Assembly (NCBI RefSeq): GCF_000478275.1
Contig: NZ_ASJB01000022.1
Coordinates: 23,176-87,175 of the forward strand
DNA from: Amycolatopsis orientalis DSM 40040 = KCTC 9412
GTDB lineage: Bacteria > Actinomycetota > Actinomycetes > Mycobacteriales > Pseudonocardiaceae
Length of the DNA: 64,000 bases
Reading direction: 5' to 3'
Shown: in pieces, positions 19,874 to 30,454 of the stretch
Numbering within the stretch: the stretch's first letter is position 1
Layout of the letters: every line of letters starts with the position of its first letter
Position numbers and translations under genes: made by a program
Notes under the pieces: generated by a model
What the model saw: only the letters and a program-made list of their open reading frames with translations
Told to the model about the DNA's origin: nothing
Database searches by the model: none

Positions 19874-21014
19874 CGGCGAACCTCCCCACACAGTAGGTGC
19901 GCAACGGCTCGATTCCGTTGAAGGCGACGGACGAATAGCTGGCGGTGTAGGCACCTGTCCCCGGGATGTCCAGCAGGTCACCCGCCCGCAGCGACATCGG
20001 CAGGGCGCAGGGTGTCCGCTGGTACAGCACGTCGTCACCATCGCAGGTCGGCCCCGCGAGGACCACCGGCCCTTCCGGTCCCTTGACGCCGACGGGCTCA
20101 AGCCGATACGCGACGGCTTCGTTCTCGCACTCGGCCATTCCGTTGTACCTGCCGACGTCGAGGTATACCCATCGGCGTTCGTCGGTGGCGGCGCGGGTGG
20201 TCACCAGGACGACTTCGGTCCGGATGAGTCCGGCGTCGGCGACGATCACCCGGCCCGGTTCGAGCAGGAGTTCCGGACCAGGCCCAGGCAGATGCTCTCC
20301 GAGGGCGGCGTGGATCACCGCGGCGTAATCCGCCAAGGACGGCACGGGTTCCCGGTGCCCGGTGGCGAACCCGCCGCCGATGTTGAGCCTCGCCAGCCCG
20401 ACACCCGCGTCGGCGGCGACCTTGGCCGCGGTCGCGACGCCGATCTCCCAGGCGGCCGGATCCGGTTGCTGCGAGCCGACGTGGAAAGCGATTCCCGGCC
20501 GCAGCCCGGCGTCGACGGCCTGGCGGAGCAGCGTCGCGGCCACCGAAGGCTCACAACCGAACTTGTGGCCGAACGGAGTGACCGAGTCCGGGCCACCGGT
20601 CAGCAGCAAGCGGATCGAAACCAGCGAACCGGGCGCGTACTCGGCCAGATTCGCCAGATCACCGGCGGAGTCCGTGGTGAATTCACGAACTCCGCGCGTA
20701 TACGCGAACGCGATGTCCGACGGCTTCTTGATCGTGTTGCCGTAGGCCAGTTCCGCCGCTTCCGCGCCCCGGGACAGGCACAGCTCGATCTCGCCCGTAC
20801 CCGCGACGTCGAACCCCGCTCCCGCCGACAGCACCGCGTCGAGCACCTCTGGAGCGGGATTCGCCTTGACCGCGTAGCGGATCAGCGCGTCCGGGAACGC
20901 CGCCGCGACCGCGGCCGTCCGCGCCGCGACCAGGTCGGTGTCCACGACCAGGCAGGGCGTCGGCGGTTCACGATCCGCCAGGAAGGCGCGGATCCGGTTC
21001 AGGCTCTCGGTCAC
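19863..21014 (-). CDS. PLP-dependent ornithine/lysine decarboxylase (fold type III)
   Basis: The 383-residue enzyme is a group IV (eukaryotic ornithine decarboxylase-like) decarboxylase: PLP Lys50 in YAVKANP, glycine loop in LNIGGGFATG, EPGR at the phosphate site, and CDGDD as the active-site Cys-Asp pair from the partner subunit. It would supply putrescine or cadaverine to the aminopropyltransferase. HKFGCE and FHVGSQQ are typical of the family. First gene of the polyamine operon. Ornithine, lysine or a dual substrate cannot be told apart by eye. Confidence 0.9.
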   Translation of the reverse strand: MTESLNRIRAFLADREPPTPCLVVDTDLVAARTAAVAAAFPDALIRYAVKANPAPEVLDAVLSAGAGFDVAGTGEIELCLSRGAEAAELAYGNTIKKPSDIAFAYTRGVREFTTDSAGDLANLAEYAPGSLVSIRLLLTGGPDSVTPFGHKFGCEPSVAATLLRQAVDAGLRPGIAFHVGSQQPDPAAWEIGVATAAKVAADAGVGLARLNIGGGFATGHREPVPSLADYAAVIHAALGEHLPGPGPELLLEPGRVIVADAGLIRTEVVLVTTRAATDERRWVYLDVGRYNGMAECENEAVAYRLEPVGVKGPEGPVVLAGPTCDGDDVLYQRTPCALPMSLRAGDLLDIPGTGAYTASYSSVAFNGIEPLRTYCVGRFADAG

Positions 21015-21059
21015 GCGCCCCAGGGTGTCAAAGGCCGATCACGCGGGCGGAACCCGGGG

Positions 21060-21248
21060 TCACGCCCGCGCGTCACCCGAGGCCTGCTCCGGCAGTTCGA
21101 CGCCGTGCTCGGCCGCGAGCCGCTCCAGGTTGGCCAGATCGGCGCCGACGGCGGACGCACGATCCTCGTCCGATTCCCGCTTGGCGATCCGGACGTCTTC
21201 CCTCGCCTGCCGTACCCGGTCCCGCAGATTCACCGCGAACTCGCTCAT
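21060..21248 (-). CDS. Small charged helical protein
   Basis: A 62-residue protein with alternating acidic and basic residues (MSEFAVNLRDRVRQAREDVR, ANLERLAAEHGVELPE) is predicted to be mostly helical, perhaps coiled-coil. GGGGG lies 7 bases before the ATG. It precedes the polyamine operon on the same strand by 45 bases and may share its transcript. No family recognised; similar small proteins are common and unassigned in actinomycetes. Confidence 0.6.
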   Translation of the reverse strand: MSEFAVNLRDRVRQAREDVRIAKRESDEDRASAVGADLANLERLAAEHGVELPEQASGDARA

Positions 21249-21387
21249 CGTGCACCCCCGATCTCCCGCACCTTGTCTGTCTTCACCCTAGGACCCTCCG
21301 AATTCGTGGCCGACGTGATCTGCGTCATCACGGGCTAGTTCGTGGTCGGAATGAAGCAGTATGACGGCACCGCCGAGGTTTCGCAGA

Positions 21388-22572
21388 TCAGCGGAGGCCG
21401 GCTTTTTCACCGGGGGCGGCGACGGGCGCCCGGCGGCCGAGCACCGCGAGCGGGGCGAGGGCGCACAGCCCACCGGCGATGGCGACCAGAACGTATCCGC
21501 CCACGCCGAACAGCTGCCCGGCGAGCAGACTGGCCGCCGCGGACGTCCCCCAGACGAAGGCGTCGACCGTGCCCTGCGCCCTCGCGCGCTGAGCGGGCGG
21601 GAGGTCACGGCTGAGCATGCTGCTGCCGCCGACGAACACCAGGTTCCAGCCGTAGCCGAGCAGGAACATCGCGGCCGGGATTCCCACGTGATGCGAATCG
21701 GGGGCGCCGATCGCGGTCACGGCCGCGACGGTGAGCGTACCGATCCCGCCGAAGATCGTGGCGCGGCCGCCCCAGCGGTCGGCGATCCAGCCGGACAACG
21801 GCGCCAGCGCGAACATCCCGATCAAGTGCGCGCTCAGTACCCAGCCGACGACGTCCAGCCCCTGACCGTGCCGGTGCAGCTGCACCGGGGTCATCGTCAT
21901 CACCGCCACCATCGCCAGCTGCGCGCCGACCATCGCCACGAGCGGCCCGAGGATCAGCGGATCCCGCACGGACATCCGCTCCCGCCTCGGTACTCGTTCC
22001 GCCGGGGCGGCGAGACCGCGCGGCAGGGCGGCGACGGCGAGCACCGCGATGGCCACGACGATCGCGCCCGCCACGAGGGGGCCGGACAGGGCTGGCAGCT
22101 CGGCGGCTTCCGCCCGTGCCGCGGCGGGTGCGATCAGGGCGGGACCCGCGATCGCGCCGACCGTCCCCGCCCAGACCATTGTGGACAGTGCGAAACCCTT
22201 GCGATGCTCGGGAGACAGGTCGGCGGCCGTGTAGCGGGAAAGCTGTGCCCCGCTGTTGCCGAAGCCGATCAAAGGCATCCCCGCCACCAACATGAGTACG
22301 GATCCGGCGAGGGCACCGCCGAACGAGACGAGCGCGCCCACGACCGCGGTTCCGTACATCAGCACCAGGACGAAACGCCTGCCGTAGCGGGCGGCCAGCG
22401 CGCCCGAGGTCAGCGACCCCGCGGCGGAACCGAGCACCAGCGCGGCATTCGGCAGTCCGCTCCACGCGGCACCGGCATGGTCGACCACGATCAGCGCCGC
22501 CGTGGTGGACAGCCCGACGACCGCGGTGCTGAGGCAAGCGACGCCCATGAAGAGCGCGAACATCGGTTTCAT
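21388..22572 (-). CDS. MFS transporter
   Basis: The 394-residue protein has about twelve hydrophobic helices in two halves with the MFS loop motif AARYGRRFV after helix 2 and GWIADRWGGR after helix 8. It is probably a proton-driven drug or metabolite exporter. It diverges from an Lrp/AsnC-type gene across 93 bases, so an amino-acid-like effector or export substrate is plausible. No ribosome site is evident before ATG 22572; an internal ATG at 22563 is possible. Confidence 0.9.
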   Translation of the reverse strand: MKPMFALFMGVACLSTAVVGLSTTAALIVVDHAGAAWSGLPNAALVLGSAAGSLTSGALAARYGRRFVLVLMYGTAVVGALVSFGGALAGSVLMLVAGMPLIGFGNSGAQLSRYTAADLSPEHRKGFALSTMVWAGTVGAIAGPALIAPAAARAEAAELPALSGPLVAGAIVVAIAVLAVAALPRGLAAPAERVPRRERMSVRDPLILGPLVAMVGAQLAMVAVMTMTPVQLHRHGQGLDVVGWVLSAHLIGMFALAPLSGWIADRWGGRATIFGGIGTLTVAAVTAIGAPDSHHVGIPAAMFLLGYGWNLVFVGGSSMLSRDLPPAQRARAQGTVDAFVWGTSAAASLLAGQLFGVGGYVLVAIAGGLCALAPLAVLGRRAPVAAPGEKAGLR

Positions 22573-22665
22573 GATTCAAATCTAGGGAATCCGGGCGCCC
22601 CGGCGAATAGGCTGACGAAGGCGTCGAGGGAGCGCGAGGCGCATCATGAAAGGAATCCGGGCGCG

Positions 22666-23169
22666 ATGACCTTACGATCGGAAAGACCGCTGGACGACCT
22701 CGACTGGCGGCTCGTCGAGACGCTCCAAAGCGACGGACGGCTCTCGTTCAAGGAACTGGGACGCCGGGTCAACCTCTCCGCGCCGGCGGTCGCCGAGCGG
22801 GTCCGCCGGCTGGAGGAGACGGGCGTCATCACCGGGTATCGCGCACAGGTGGACGCGCGCCGCACCGGGTACGACCTGCAGGCGTTCGTCGAGATGCGCT
22901 GCTCGCTCGGCAGCTGCCTGTTGCGCACCAGCAAGTCGGAGGACTATCCCGAGGTGGTCGAACTGCACCGGCTCAGCGGTGACCGCTGCACCATGCTGAA
23001 GGTGCGGGCCGTGTCGCTCGAACATCTCGAAGGCCTCTTCGAACGGCTGGGCAAGCACGGTGAGCTGCGGTCGTCGGTGGTGCTGTCGACGCAGTTCGAA
23101 GGCAGGCCGGTCGGGCCTCCAGTCGAGGACTACCTGAAGGCCACGAAGAGCGAGGGCTGGAGCGTCTGA
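22666..23169 (+). CDS. Lrp/AsnC-family regulator
   Basis: The 167-residue protein has an N-terminal helix-turn-helix (LDDLDWRLVETLQSDGRLSFKELGRR, then SAPAVAERVRRLEETGVI) and a C-terminal RAM ligand-binding domain with HRLSGDRCTMLKV. These form octamers that bind amino acids or related metabolites. Start ATG 22666 has AAAGGA 11 bases before it. The divergent MFS gene is the natural target. The Cys pair in the RAM domain (CSLGSC) is unusual and might be redox-responsive, which is speculation. Confidence 0.9.
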   Translation: MTLRSERPLDDLDWRLVETLQSDGRLSFKELGRRVNLSAPAVAERVRRLEETGVITGYRAQVDARRTGYDLQAFVEMRCSLGSCLLRTSKSEDYPEVVELHRLSGDRCTMLKVRAVSLEHLEGLFERLGKHGELRSSVVLSTQFEGRPVGPPVEDYLKATKSEGWSV

Positions 23170-23261
23170 ACCCCGATCAGGAATCGAGAAGCGCCGGAGG
23201 CCGCGGCTCACCTAGCGTGAGCATCGTCGCGGACACCCCGCACGGACAAAACCGGATGAAC

Positions 23262-23285
23262 GGCTCGAACTGGTTAGATCGAGCC
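23262..23285. promoter_or_regulatory. Inverted repeat upstream of the uvrA-like gene
   Basis: GGCTCGA and TCGAGCC are 7-bp arms around a 10-base spacer, 50 bases before the start codon. It could be an operator for induction of the ATPase gene. It does not match the actinobacterial LexA box (TCGAAC..GTTCGA) closely. Confidence 0.35.
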
Positions 23286-23335
23286 CGGTGAGGCTGACGG
23301 ACCGTACACGCGGCCCACATCAGGATGGAGACACG

Positions 23336-25720
<2,385 letters not shown>

Positions 25721-25735
25721 CCCCACCCCGCTCCC

Positions 25736-26029
25736 CGCATTCCGTCCTCTAAATGCGAGGCTCGGCCCGGTGCCCTCGCGTTTAGTCCTCTAAATGCGGG
25801 CTCGGGTGGCGCGCGACGCTCGTGGCTCCCGAGCGGGGAAGATTCCGGCCGTTCGACGTCCAGAATCTTCCCCACTCGACCTGAATGCCCGATCCCACTC
25901 CCGCATTTAGTCCCCTAAATGCGCACAGTCGGCGCGACACCGGCCCGGTCTTTCCGCATTTCGTCCTCTGAATGCGGGAGGGCGGTTCGCTACTGGGCCG
26001 GTCCTTCCGCGTTTAGTCCTCTGAGTGCG
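25736..26029. repeat. Cluster of five 22-bp palindromic repeats
   Basis: Copies start at 25736, 25777, 25902, 25955 and 26008. Each has the arm CGCRTTTAG (or a close variant), the centre TCCT or TCCC, and the arm CTRAATGCG. The copy at 25902 is a perfect 9-bp palindrome with a 4-base loop. The last three copies are exactly 53 bases apart, and copies 2, 4 and 5 share a GGCCCGGT-like stretch just upstream. A sixth copy is at 34870. The cluster fills the 319 bases between two convergent genes. Confidence 0.75.
25830..25878. terminator. Hairpin inside the repeat cluster
   Basis: GGGGAAGATTC (25835-25845) pairs exactly with GAATCTTCCCC (25863-25873), and the stem extends to 16 bp with one mismatch through CGAG/CTCG. 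It interrupts the spacing between repeat copies 2 and 3 and may be the terminator proper for the convergent genes. Confidence 0.5.
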
Positions 26030-26039
26030 AGGGGGGGAG

Positions 26040-26978
26040 TCAGTCGGTGTCGGGTTCGAGGCCGTCGCGGTCGGCCCACTCGAGCAGGGTGTCCAGCGAG
26101 TACTTCGTGTCGTCGATGCCCGCGTGCAGGTCGCCGAGTTCGGCGAAGCGCGCGGGCACGGTCGCGATGGTGAAGTCGCGGGGCTCGACGTCGTCGATCT
26201 CGTCCCAGGTGATCGGGGTCGAGACGACGGCTTCGGGCACGCCGCGGACCGAGTACGCGCTCGCGATGGTGTGGTCGCGGGCGTTCTGGTTGTAGTCCAC
26301 GAACAGTTTCGAGGGATCCCGGTCCTTGCGCCACCAGGTGGTGGTGACCTCGTCCGGCATCCGGCGTTCGACCTCGCGCGCGAAGGCGAGCGCCGCCCGG
26401 CGTACCTCCTGGAAACCCCACCGCGGTTCGATGCGGACGTAGACGTGCAGACCGTGTCCGCCGGAGGTCTTCGGCCAGCCGGTGATGCCGAGTTCGTCCA
26501 GGATCTCGCGGACGGTGCCGGCGACCTTCCGCACGGTGGAGAACGGGCAGTCGGGCATCGGGTCGAGGTCGATCCGCCACTCGTCGGGGCGTTCGGTGTC
26601 GGCGCGGCGGGAGTTCCAGGGATGGAACTCGACCGTCGACATCTGCACCGCCCAGATCACGTCGGCGGGATGTGTGACGCAGAGTTCGTAGGCGTGCCTG
26701 CCGGACGGGAAGTCGACGCGGACGGTCTGCAGCCACTCCGGCGCGCCGTTCGGGACGCGTTTCTGGGGGACCTTCTCCCCCGAGACACCGGACGGGAACC
26801 GGTGCAGCATGCACGGCCGCTCCCGCAGCGCACGGACGATCCCGTCGCCGACAGCGAGGTAGTACCGGACGAGATCGAGCTTGGTCTCACCCCGCGCCGG
26901 GAAGTAGACGCGATCCGGGTTCGAGACGCGCACCGTCCGGTCACCGACCTCGATCTCCACCGCCGAGCTTTTCGCCAT
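26040..26978 (-). CDS. LigD-type polymerase/primase domain protein (NHEJ)
   Basis: The 312-residue protein is a complete archaeo-eukaryotic primase-type domain as in LigD: catalytic Asp137 and Asp139 in RIDLDP, SGGHGLHVYV, HRFPSGV and VQMSTVEFHPW. It adds nucleotides, with ribonucleotides preferred in known members, during non-homologous end joining. It stands alone without ligase or phosphoesterase domains; a LigD-like phosphoesterase protein is 32 kb away and Ku is at 49348. It diverges from a TetR gene and converges with the uvrA-like gene. Confidence 0.93.
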   Translation of the reverse strand: MAKSSAVEIEVGDRTVRVSNPDRVYFPARGETKLDLVRYYLAVGDGIVRALRERPCMLHRFPSGVSGEKVPQKRVPNGAPEWLQTVRVDFPSGRHAYELCVTHPADVIWAVQMSTVEFHPWNSRRADTERPDEWRIDLDPMPDCPFSTVRKVAGTVREILDELGITGWPKTSGGHGLHVYVRIEPRWGFQEVRRAALAFAREVERRMPDEVTTTWWRKDRDPSKLFVDYNQNARDHTIASAYSVRGVPEAVVSTPITWDEIDDVEPRDFTIATVPARFAELGDLHAGIDDTKYSLDTLLEWADRDGLEPDTD

Positions 26979-27051
26979 GAAGGGAAACTAACCCGAAATC
27001 CGGCGGTCCGCGTCCGCTCGACGCGGATCGGCGCTCTGCCAGGATGGCGGC

Positions 27052-27741
27052 ATGGCATCCCGGACCCGCGCGGAGGCACTGACCCGCGAGCGCATCGTCG
27101 AGGCCGCCGTCGCGCTGCTCGACGCGGACGGCGAACGCGGGCTCACCTTCCGGACGTTGACCGAACGCCTCGCCACCGGCCCGGGAGCGATCTACTGGCA
27201 TGTGGCGAACAAGGGCGAACTGCTCGCCGCCGCGACCGACTCCGTCATCGCGGCCGCGTTGACCACCGAAGCGGTCGCGGGCTCGCCCGAGGACGAGATC
27301 CGCGCCGTCGCGCTGGGCCTGTTCGAGGCGATCGAGCGGCACCCGTGGCTCTCCCCGCAACTCGCCCTTCAGCTCTCCCGCAGCCCTTGGGGCTCGGTGA
27401 CGCCGCGGATCTTCGAAAGTGTCGGGCAGCGGGTCAGCGCGCTGGGCGTCCCCCAGGACACCTGGTTCACCGCGACTTCGGCGCTGGTGCACTACATCTT
27501 CGGCGCCGCGGCCCAGAACGCCGCGAACTCCCGGGCGCTCGGATCCGGCGTGGACCGCGCCGAATTCCTTCGCGCCGCGGCGAACGCGTGGGAAGAACTC
27601 GACCCCGGCGAGTACCCCTTCCTCCGGTCCATCGCCGAAGAAGCCCGTGACCACGACGACCGCGAGCAGTTTCTGACCGGGATCGATCTCATCCTTGCGG
27701 GGATCGCCGGCGCCGGGCCCGGTGAATCGCCGCGACCGTGA
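27052..27741 (+). CDS. TetR-family regulator
   Basis: The 229-residue protein has an N-terminal TetR helix-turn-helix (SRTRAEALTRERIVEAAVAL, then GPGAIYWHVANKGELLAA) and a helical C-terminal domain of the TetR_C type. The ATG at 27052 matches the usual family start. Its last 53 bases overlap the opposite-strand ytfJ-like gene, so the two share coding DNA at their 3' ends. The target may be the divergent LigD polymerase gene, but no operator palindrome stands out in the 73-base intergenic space. Confidence 0.88.
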   Translation: MASRTRAEALTRERIVEAAVALLDADGERGLTFRTLTERLATGPGAIYWHVANKGELLAAATDSVIAAALTTEAVAGSPEDEIRAVALGLFEAIERHPWLSPQLALQLSRSPWGSVTPRIFESVGQRVSALGVPQDTWFTATSALVHYIFGAAAQNAANSRALGSGVDRAEFLRAAANAWEELDPGEYPFLRSIAEEARDHDDREQFLTGIDLILAGIAGAGPGESPRP

Positions 27742-28015
27742 TCGCGAAGACCGCGCCGAGGAAGGTGACGTCCACGGCGGGCACCCAGCGCACGTCTCCG
27801 CCCTTGAGCACGTACGCGCCGACCGGGCGCGCGGCGAGGATGAACCCGCCACCCTCGCCTTCCTTCTCCTGTTCGCTGCCGTGCCCGCCGCCTCCGCCGC
27901 CGATGACGCTCGCGGCCGGGATGATCACGACGCCGTCGTTCTCCACGGGCTCGCCGTAGACGCGCCGGACGGTGAGGTTGTCCCGCATGACACCGACGAT
28001 CTTCTCGAGTCCCAT
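27689..28015 (-). CDS. YtfJ/GerW-family protein
   Basis: The 108-residue protein matches the sporulation protein YtfJ family: VYGEPVENDGVVIIPAASV, a Gly-rich VIGGGGGGHG stretch, and GGGFILAARPVGAYVLKGG, followed by a hydrophobic segment and basic tail (HRARRRR). In actinomycetes these are found outside sporulation; the role is unknown. Its ATG overlaps the stop of the upstream TetR gene (TGATG), so it is translationally coupled and probably under the same operator at 28598. The 3' end overlaps the convergent TetR gene by 53 bases. Confidence 0.88.
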   Translation of the reverse strand: MGLEKIVGVMRDNLTVRRVYGEPVENDGVVIIPAASVIGGGGGGHGSEQEKEGEGGGFILAARPVGAYVLKGGDVRWVPAVDVTFLGAVFAITVAAIHRARRRRSPQG

Positions 28016-28575
28016 CAGGCCCCCACCCTGTCCAGTTCCAGCGCGATCGCGCCCCGCAGGAGTTCCCGCGCTCTGTCCGGTTCCATCGAACCAGAAAGCC
28101 ACCGCTCACTGAGCCCTTCGACGAGACCGGTGAGCCGTTCCGCGGCGGCTCCGGCCTCGACACCGCCGACGCGCCGGATCACCTCGGCGACCTCGTCCAC
28201 CCAGGTCCGGGTCGCCGCCGCCAGCGGTTCACGCAGTTCCGGGGTGAAAACGGCGCTGGCCCGCAGCTCGCCCCAGGCGGTGCTGTTCTCCCGCACCGCC
28301 TGGATGTCCTGCAGTTCCCCGAGCAACAGGAGTTCGAGCTCGGCGCGGGGATCCGCCGCCTCGGCCGCGGCTTCTCCGGTGTACGCCGCGGCGCGATCGC
28401 TGACGAATTCCAGCGTCTTCTCGAGCAGTCCGGCGCGGTTGGTGAAGTGGTAGTAGATCAGCGACGTCGAGATCCCGGCCTCGGCCGCGATCTTCTCGAC
28501 CCGCAGGCCCCGCACCCCACTGCGCGCGATCACTCGCACGGCCGCTTCCAAGATCTTTTGCCGACGGTCCAACAC
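28015..28575 (-). CDS. TetR-family regulator
   Basis: The 186-residue protein starts with GTG and has a TetR helix-turn-helix (RRQKILEAAVRVIARSGVRG, GISTSLIYYHFTNRAGLL) and a helical effector domain resembling those of choline/polyamine-type TetR proteins (BetI C-terminal type). It diverges from agmatine deiminase, with a perfect palindrome between them, so it probably represses itself, the coupled ytfJ-like gene and agmatine deiminase. A polyamine or agmatine ligand is inferred only from the neighbour. Confidence 0.88.
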   Translation of the reverse strand: MLDRRQKILEAAVRVIARSGVRGLRVEKIAAEAGISTSLIYYHFTNRAGLLEKTLEFVSDRAAAYTGEAAAEAADPRAELELLLLGELQDIQAVRENSTAWGELRASAVFTPELREPLAAATRTWVDEVAEVIRRVGGVEAGAAAERLTGLVEGLSERWLSGSMEPDRARELLRGAIALELDRVGA

Positions 28576-28597
28576 GGGTGATCACCCCAGCGGTCTC

Positions 28598-28623
28598 ATC
28601 CTGACTGAATTTTCAGTCAGGAT
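28598..28623. promoter_or_regulatory. TetR operator, perfect 12-bp arms
   Basis: ATCCTGACTGAA and its exact complement flank a TT centre, between the GTG start of the TetR gene (28575) and the GTG start of agmatine deiminase (28662). Length, symmetry and position are typical of a TetR-family operator controlling both directions. Confidence 0.8.
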
Positions 28624-28661
28624 GCTATCGTGACATCCCCTGTTCGGCCGAGGAGTACAAC

Positions 28662-29705
28662 GTGACCGGTTCGCCGAAGCCCGCCGCCGCGACAGCCCGC
28701 AGGCTGGGCGCCGAATGGGAAAGTCACGCACGCACCTACCTGTCGTGGCCCGCGTCGGCCTCCATCTGGGGAGCGGACCTGCCCGCCGTCCGCGAGGAGA
28801 TCTCCGGGCTGGCCAAGACGATCGCCGACTTCGAACCGGTAGTGCTCCTAGCCCGGCCCGAGCACGCCGACGCGGCTCAGCGGGCGTGCGGTGACACCGT
28901 CGAGGTCGTCCCGATCCCGGTCGACGACCTGTGGGCCCGCGACACCGTCCCGGTGTTCGTGGAGGAGGCGGGCAAGGTCGCGGGAGTCGACTTCAACTTC
29001 TCCGGCTGGGGCGGCAAACAGAACCCGCACGACAGGGACAAGGCCGTCGCCAGGTCGGTACTGGACAAGTACGGCCTGGCGCGCACCGGAACCTGGATCA
29101 CCGCCGAGGGCGGCTCGTTCGAGACCGATGGCGCAGGCACGTTGCTGGTCACCGAAAGCTCACTCGTCAATGACAACCGCAACAAGGGCAGGACCCGTCA
29201 GGCGATCGAAGACGAACTGAAGAAGGTGCTCGGCGTCCGGAAGGTCATCTGGTTCGCGGGCGTCCGCGGCGAGGACATCACCGACGCCCACGTCGACTGC
29301 CTGGCCCGGTTCACCGCGTCCGGCGTCGTCCTGCTGGACAAGGCGGCACCCGGCACTCCGCCCGATTCGTGGTCCCGCGCGGCCGCTCAGGCGAAGTCGG
29401 TGCTCGCGAACACCACCGACGCCGACGGCAAGCCGTTCGAGGTGATCGACCTCGTCCAGCCCGATCCGGACAAGGTCGGCGGTCACGACGAGGACAGCGT
29501 GATCTCGTACGTCAATTTCTACGTCGCGAACGAGTCGGTCTTCGTACCGGAGTTCGGTGACACCCGGGCGGACGGCCGCGCTCAACAGGTCTTGCGTGAG
29601 CACTTCCCCGGGCGCGAGATCGTGCCGGTGAAGATCCCGACCATCGCCTCGGGCGGCGGCGGGATCCACTGCGCCACCCACGATCAGCCTGGTCAGCCCT
29701 CCTGA
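28662..29705 (+). CDS. aguA: Agmatine deiminase (peptidyl-arginine deiminase family)
   Basis: The 347-residue enzyme converts agmatine to N-carbamoylputrescine and ammonia. It has the family's VVPIPVDDLWARDTVPVF, NFSGWGGKQNPHDRD, TEGG-like AEGGSFETDG and the C-terminal catalytic motif GGGGIHCATH with Cys337. A GTG start is set by GGAG 6 bases upstream. Its last 13 bases overlap the convergent GntR gene. It is controlled, by inference, through the palindrome at 28598. A conventional AguB amidase is not adjacent; the nitrilase at 30455 is closer to Nit1/Nit2-type enzymes. Confidence 0.92.
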   Translation: MTGSPKPAAATARRLGAEWESHARTYLSWPASASIWGADLPAVREEISGLAKTIADFEPVVLLARPEHADAAQRACGDTVEVVPIPVDDLWARDTVPVFVEEAGKVAGVDFNFSGWGGKQNPHDRDKAVARSVLDKYGLARTGTWITAEGGSFETDGAGTLLVTESSLVNDNRNKGRTRQAIEDELKKVLGVRKVIWFAGVRGEDITDAHVDCLARFTASGVVLLDKAAPGTPPDSWSRAAAQAKSVLANTTDADGKPFEVIDLVQPDPDKVGGHDEDSVISYVNFYVANESVFVPEFGDTRADGRAQQVLREHFPGREIVPVKIPTIASGGGGIHCATHDQPGQPS

Positions 29706-30352
29706 GGCAGGACGGACATCACTTCCGAGACCGGGCGCAGATGCTCCTCCAGCAACCGCGACGCCTCTTTCGCGTCGTGGTCGTTCAGGGCGGCGACCAG
29801 TTCCCGGTGTTCCGCGTTGATCACCGTCAGCCGTTCGGGCCGCGCCTCCAGCGCGCGGACCGTGACCCGTTGCTGCCGCGAGCGGAGCGTGTCGTACAAC
29901 TCGGTCAGCACCGAATTGCCGGCGGCGTTCACGATGGCGCGATGGAAGCGGCGGTCGAATCCCGAGACGGCGAACCAGTCGTGTTCGGCACCGGCGCGCA
30001 CCATCGCTTCGATGAGTTCGGGCAGTTCGGCGGGCGCCCCGGCGCGGTTCGCGCAGAGCGCCGCGATGGCGTGGCCTTCGATCAGCCGCCTGCTCTGGTA
30101 GACCTCTTCCAGTTCCCGCGCGGTGACCGTGCGCACCTGCGCGCCCTTGCGCGGCAGGAGACTGATGAACCGTTCGGCGGCCAGGCGGTGGAACGCCTCG
30201 CGTACCGGCGTCCGCGAAACGCCGACCACACCGGAAACCCACATCTCGTCGAGGAAGCGGCCGCCCTCCAGCTCACCTGAGATGATTCCGTCGCGCAGCC
30301 ACGTATAGACCCGTTCGCGCGCCGGGCCGCCCCCTTCGGCGGTCGCAGTCAT
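29693..30352 (-). CDS. GntR-family regulator (FadR/FCD subfamily)
   Basis: The 219-residue protein has an N-terminal winged helix (YTWLRDGIISGELEGGRFLDE, VSRTPVREAFHRLAAERF) and an all-helical FCD domain with metal-ligand-like residues (D in FDRRFHRAIV, H in AEHRELVAAL and EEHLRP). Such proteins sense carboxylates. GAGGGGG lies upstream of ATG 30352. It diverges from the nitrilase gene with a GTATAC-type site between them. Effector unknown. Confidence 0.9.
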   Translation of the reverse strand: MTATAEGGGPARERVYTWLRDGIISGELEGGRFLDEMWVSGVVGVSRTPVREAFHRLAAERFISLLPRKGAQVRTVTARELEEVYQSRRLIEGHAIAALCANRAGAPAELPELIEAMVRAGAEHDWFAVSGFDRRFHRAIVNAAGNSVLTELYDTLRSRQQRVTVRALEARPERLTVINAEHRELVAALNDHDAKEASRLLEEHLRPVSEVMSVLPQEG

Positions 30353-30409
30353 CCCGTCCCCCTCTGTGCCGTTACTGTCCGCGACAGAGCCTACACCTGG
30401 ACCAGCCAA

Positions 30410-30426
30410 GTATCCATCATGTATAC
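30410..30426. promoter_or_regulatory. GntR operator candidate
   Basis: GTATCCAT-C-ATGTATAC is a 17-bp near-perfect palindrome (one mismatch) between the divergent GntR and nitrilase genes. TTGTATACA-type cores are common for FCD-type GntR proteins, so this is the best operator candidate. Confidence 0.6.
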
Positions 30427-30454
30427 AAGACTTCCACGTCTTGGAAGGGGTCCC

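Noticed and set aside
23262..23285. LexA/SOS box upstream of the uvrA-like gene
   Set aside because: GGCTCGA..TCGAGCC lacks the GAAC/GTTC halves of the actinobacterial SOS box.
25736..26029. Possible CRISPR array
   Set aside because: Units are short imperfect palindromes with similar spacers (shared GGCCCGGT words), spacing varies (41, 125, 53, 53), and no cas gene is near.
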